Below, piece after piece: positions 62,691 to 64,000 of a stretch of DNA of 64,000 nt. Source of the stretch: Nilaparvata lugens. Its lineage: Eukaryota; Arthropoda; Insecta; Hemiptera; Delphacidae. The notes below the pieces were generated by a model. It was not told the DNA's origin, made no database searches, and worked only from the letters and a program-made list of their open reading frames with translations. The position numbers were made by a program, and so were the translations under genes. The stretch's first letter is position 1; every line of letters begins with the position of its first letter. Location of the stretch: contig NC_052511.1 in the NCBI RefSeq assembly GCF_014356525.2, forward strand, positions 8,092,500 to 8,156,499. The letters are read 5' to 3'.

Positions 62691-63559
62691 AAAGAGTGAA
62701 ACTAAATAAAATGACCTATGAAATCAAGGAACAGAAAACACTGAAAAATGGATAGAAATGGATTGAAACCAAATTGATGAATTTTAAAAAGAGAGTCTGT
62801 GTGAAGAAAAAGTGTTAGAATGAAAAGAGAGAGAGAGTGAACAAATATTGGTGAAATGAAGTGAGAGGTTGGAACACCCCTTCCAAAAAGTTGTTGTTTG
62901 CACTCACACCCTTGCAGCAGATCAATACAACCCTGCCTAGAAAATCTTTGTCGTTGCTTCCCTCTCTCTTACTCTTCCTCCACCGAATACACGCAATACG
63001 GAAGGCCTACGCCAATCCCCCTTTCCCCCGCATCCACTATTATCCCCAACCTACATCAACATTTGGCGCCTAATCCAAGGGCAAACGCTATCTACTGGAT
63101 AAACCTGCAACTAGTCCGCTAAATTTCCACCCCGCGTCTATATTTAAACCTCTAACCAATGACAAATAACCCAGCGGATGCTTATTTTTCTATTACACTA
63201 TAATATAGTCAGATAATATTTTCAGATACTACATAGTATATATGATACATAGTATATTCAGATACTACATACTATATAGTATATATTTTACTATACAACC
63301 AGTCTCACACTGATTATCACAACCCGTAAAACTCATTCATCATTTATTTATTCATTCATGCAGACAACTTTTATTCGGCAGAGCACCGCACACCGTAATA
63401 ATTATCCTTCCCACTGCTTTGTCGCGCTCTCAATGCTTTTTACGATTGTTTTTTCTACGAGTGTAAGCTATCTGTCTTCTCATTGAGGTTTCAGTGAAAG
63501 TGTGTTGTAAATGAAGCTGAAACTACGTTCGCACGTTCAGGTTGAAAGTCCTACTAAAT
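62691..63559. other. Unique sequence, GC-richer at 62860-63180
   Basis: Two overlapping plus-strand frames (62861-63073, 62898-63122) lie in a C-rich stretch without a recognised domain. CCAATCCCC, a TATATTTAAA string (63140) and ACCAATGAC suggest, weakly, a promoter for the minus strand. 63190-63300 has repeated CAGATACTACATA units with TATA palindromes. Confidence 0.35.
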
Positions 63560-63790
63560 TTCAACTCCTACTCTTTCATTTATTGTACAAAATACTACAC
63601 TCATAATATAATTATGACATTGAAGAAAAAACTAGGCTGAGCCTGTACTATTTCTCTCCAAAAAATTTGATAAAAAGTTAATGATGTCCAAAGATTGAGG
63701 TTATGATATCAAACACTGCTTCGTCACTTGATTTTTGGTCCAGGAATAATGATTTGAAGATTTTGAATTTTGAAGGTTGACATAATACTT
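63560..63790 (-). mobile_element. Hairpin retroposon, longer-bodied subtype, reverse
   Basis: TTTCATTTATTGTACAAAAT (reversed tail), hairpin with TTGAAGAAAAAACTAGGCT-G-AGCCTGTAC, and a body to TTGAAGGTTGACATAATACT. It matches 49975-50205 along its whole length on the opposite strand. Confidence 0.65.
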
Positions 63791-64000
63791 CGGATGGATC
63801 ACAGAATGTATCACAATGAATAAAGAACTTGAGAAATATTGCACTAATTTGAAAAATTTGAATACAAAATCACAAACCTACACACTATTGGTAAGTTACA
63901 GCTGTTCTCTTCAAGTCCTGTTTAAAGTCCTTTATTCTAATAATAATCCTAATAATAATTCTAATAATCCATAGATTGTTTATCTAACAGATTGTTTATT
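63791..64000. other. No gene; AAT-rich short repeat
   Basis: CTAATAATAATCCTAATAAT-type repeats at 63936-63972; the remainder is AT-rich. Confidence 0.5.

Noticed and set aside
1..64000. Integrated viral or LTR-retrotransposon sequence
   Set aside because: No long terminal repeat pair, gag/pol-like frame or viral protein similarity was recognised.

Overview
This window is AT-rich, repeat-dense eukaryotic DNA, most likely intergenic or intronic sequence from an insect. The style of the Helitrons, PIF/Harbinger-type MITEs and A/T-rich-tailed LINE ends suggests a hemipteran, possibly a planthopper; that is an inference from memory of such genomes and was not checked. No complete protein-coding gene, rRNA, tRNA or CRISPR array can be supported. 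Most long open frames are low-complexity polypurine/polypyrimidine or shadows of repeats. Coding traces are limited to four non-LTR retrotransposon ORF2 C-terminal remnants (6923-7012, 8103-8390, about 28040-28226, 61152-61229), a possible PIF/Harbinger transposase N-terminal remnant (33423-33629), and two coding-looking orphan segments (3639-3860 on the minus strand and 5500-5682).

Layout. 1-15 kb: hairpin-bearing retroposons, two copies of a GACCGAGCG element, a MITE of the TATAGTGAGGTCC family, a complete small Helitron (4530-5210), a LINE 3' end, tandem repeats (46 bp and about 160 bp) and a 1-kb polypurine block. 15-30 kb: MITEs carrying nested Helitrons, an amplified MITE tract (18.7-21.2 kb), a nested pair of TIR elements with readable target duplications (23.2-24.4 kb), and a complete Helitron with an internal 150-bp satellite (25.9-27.0 kb). 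30-40 kb: polypyrimidine and microsatellite tracts, a PIF/Harbinger-like element inside a 300-bp tandem duplication, a truncated Helitron next to an eight-copy tandem array, and foldback elements. 40-50 kb: a 3-copy 250-bp tandem repeat, a long inverted repeat with a retroposon in one arm, and a duplicated locus built around an ~800-bp TIR element. 50-64 kb: MITEs, a 34-bp minisatellite, a 1.85-kb tandem duplication, a MITE with ~130-bp TIRs, more hairpin retroposons and a perfect 83-bp x3 repeat.

Nothing here works as an operon or pathway. The interest lies in the transposable elements. Several insertions can be read against an empty site in the same window, giving element lengths and target duplications directly: 7 bp for the CATAGAGAAAC family, 3-bp TTA/TAA for two foldback families, and precise A|T insertion for the Helitrons. 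The most unusual pattern is a short nested hairpin near the A/T-rich tail of about eighteen LINE/SINE-like copies. Its shape is kept while its stem sequences change together, which suggests selection on RNA structure.
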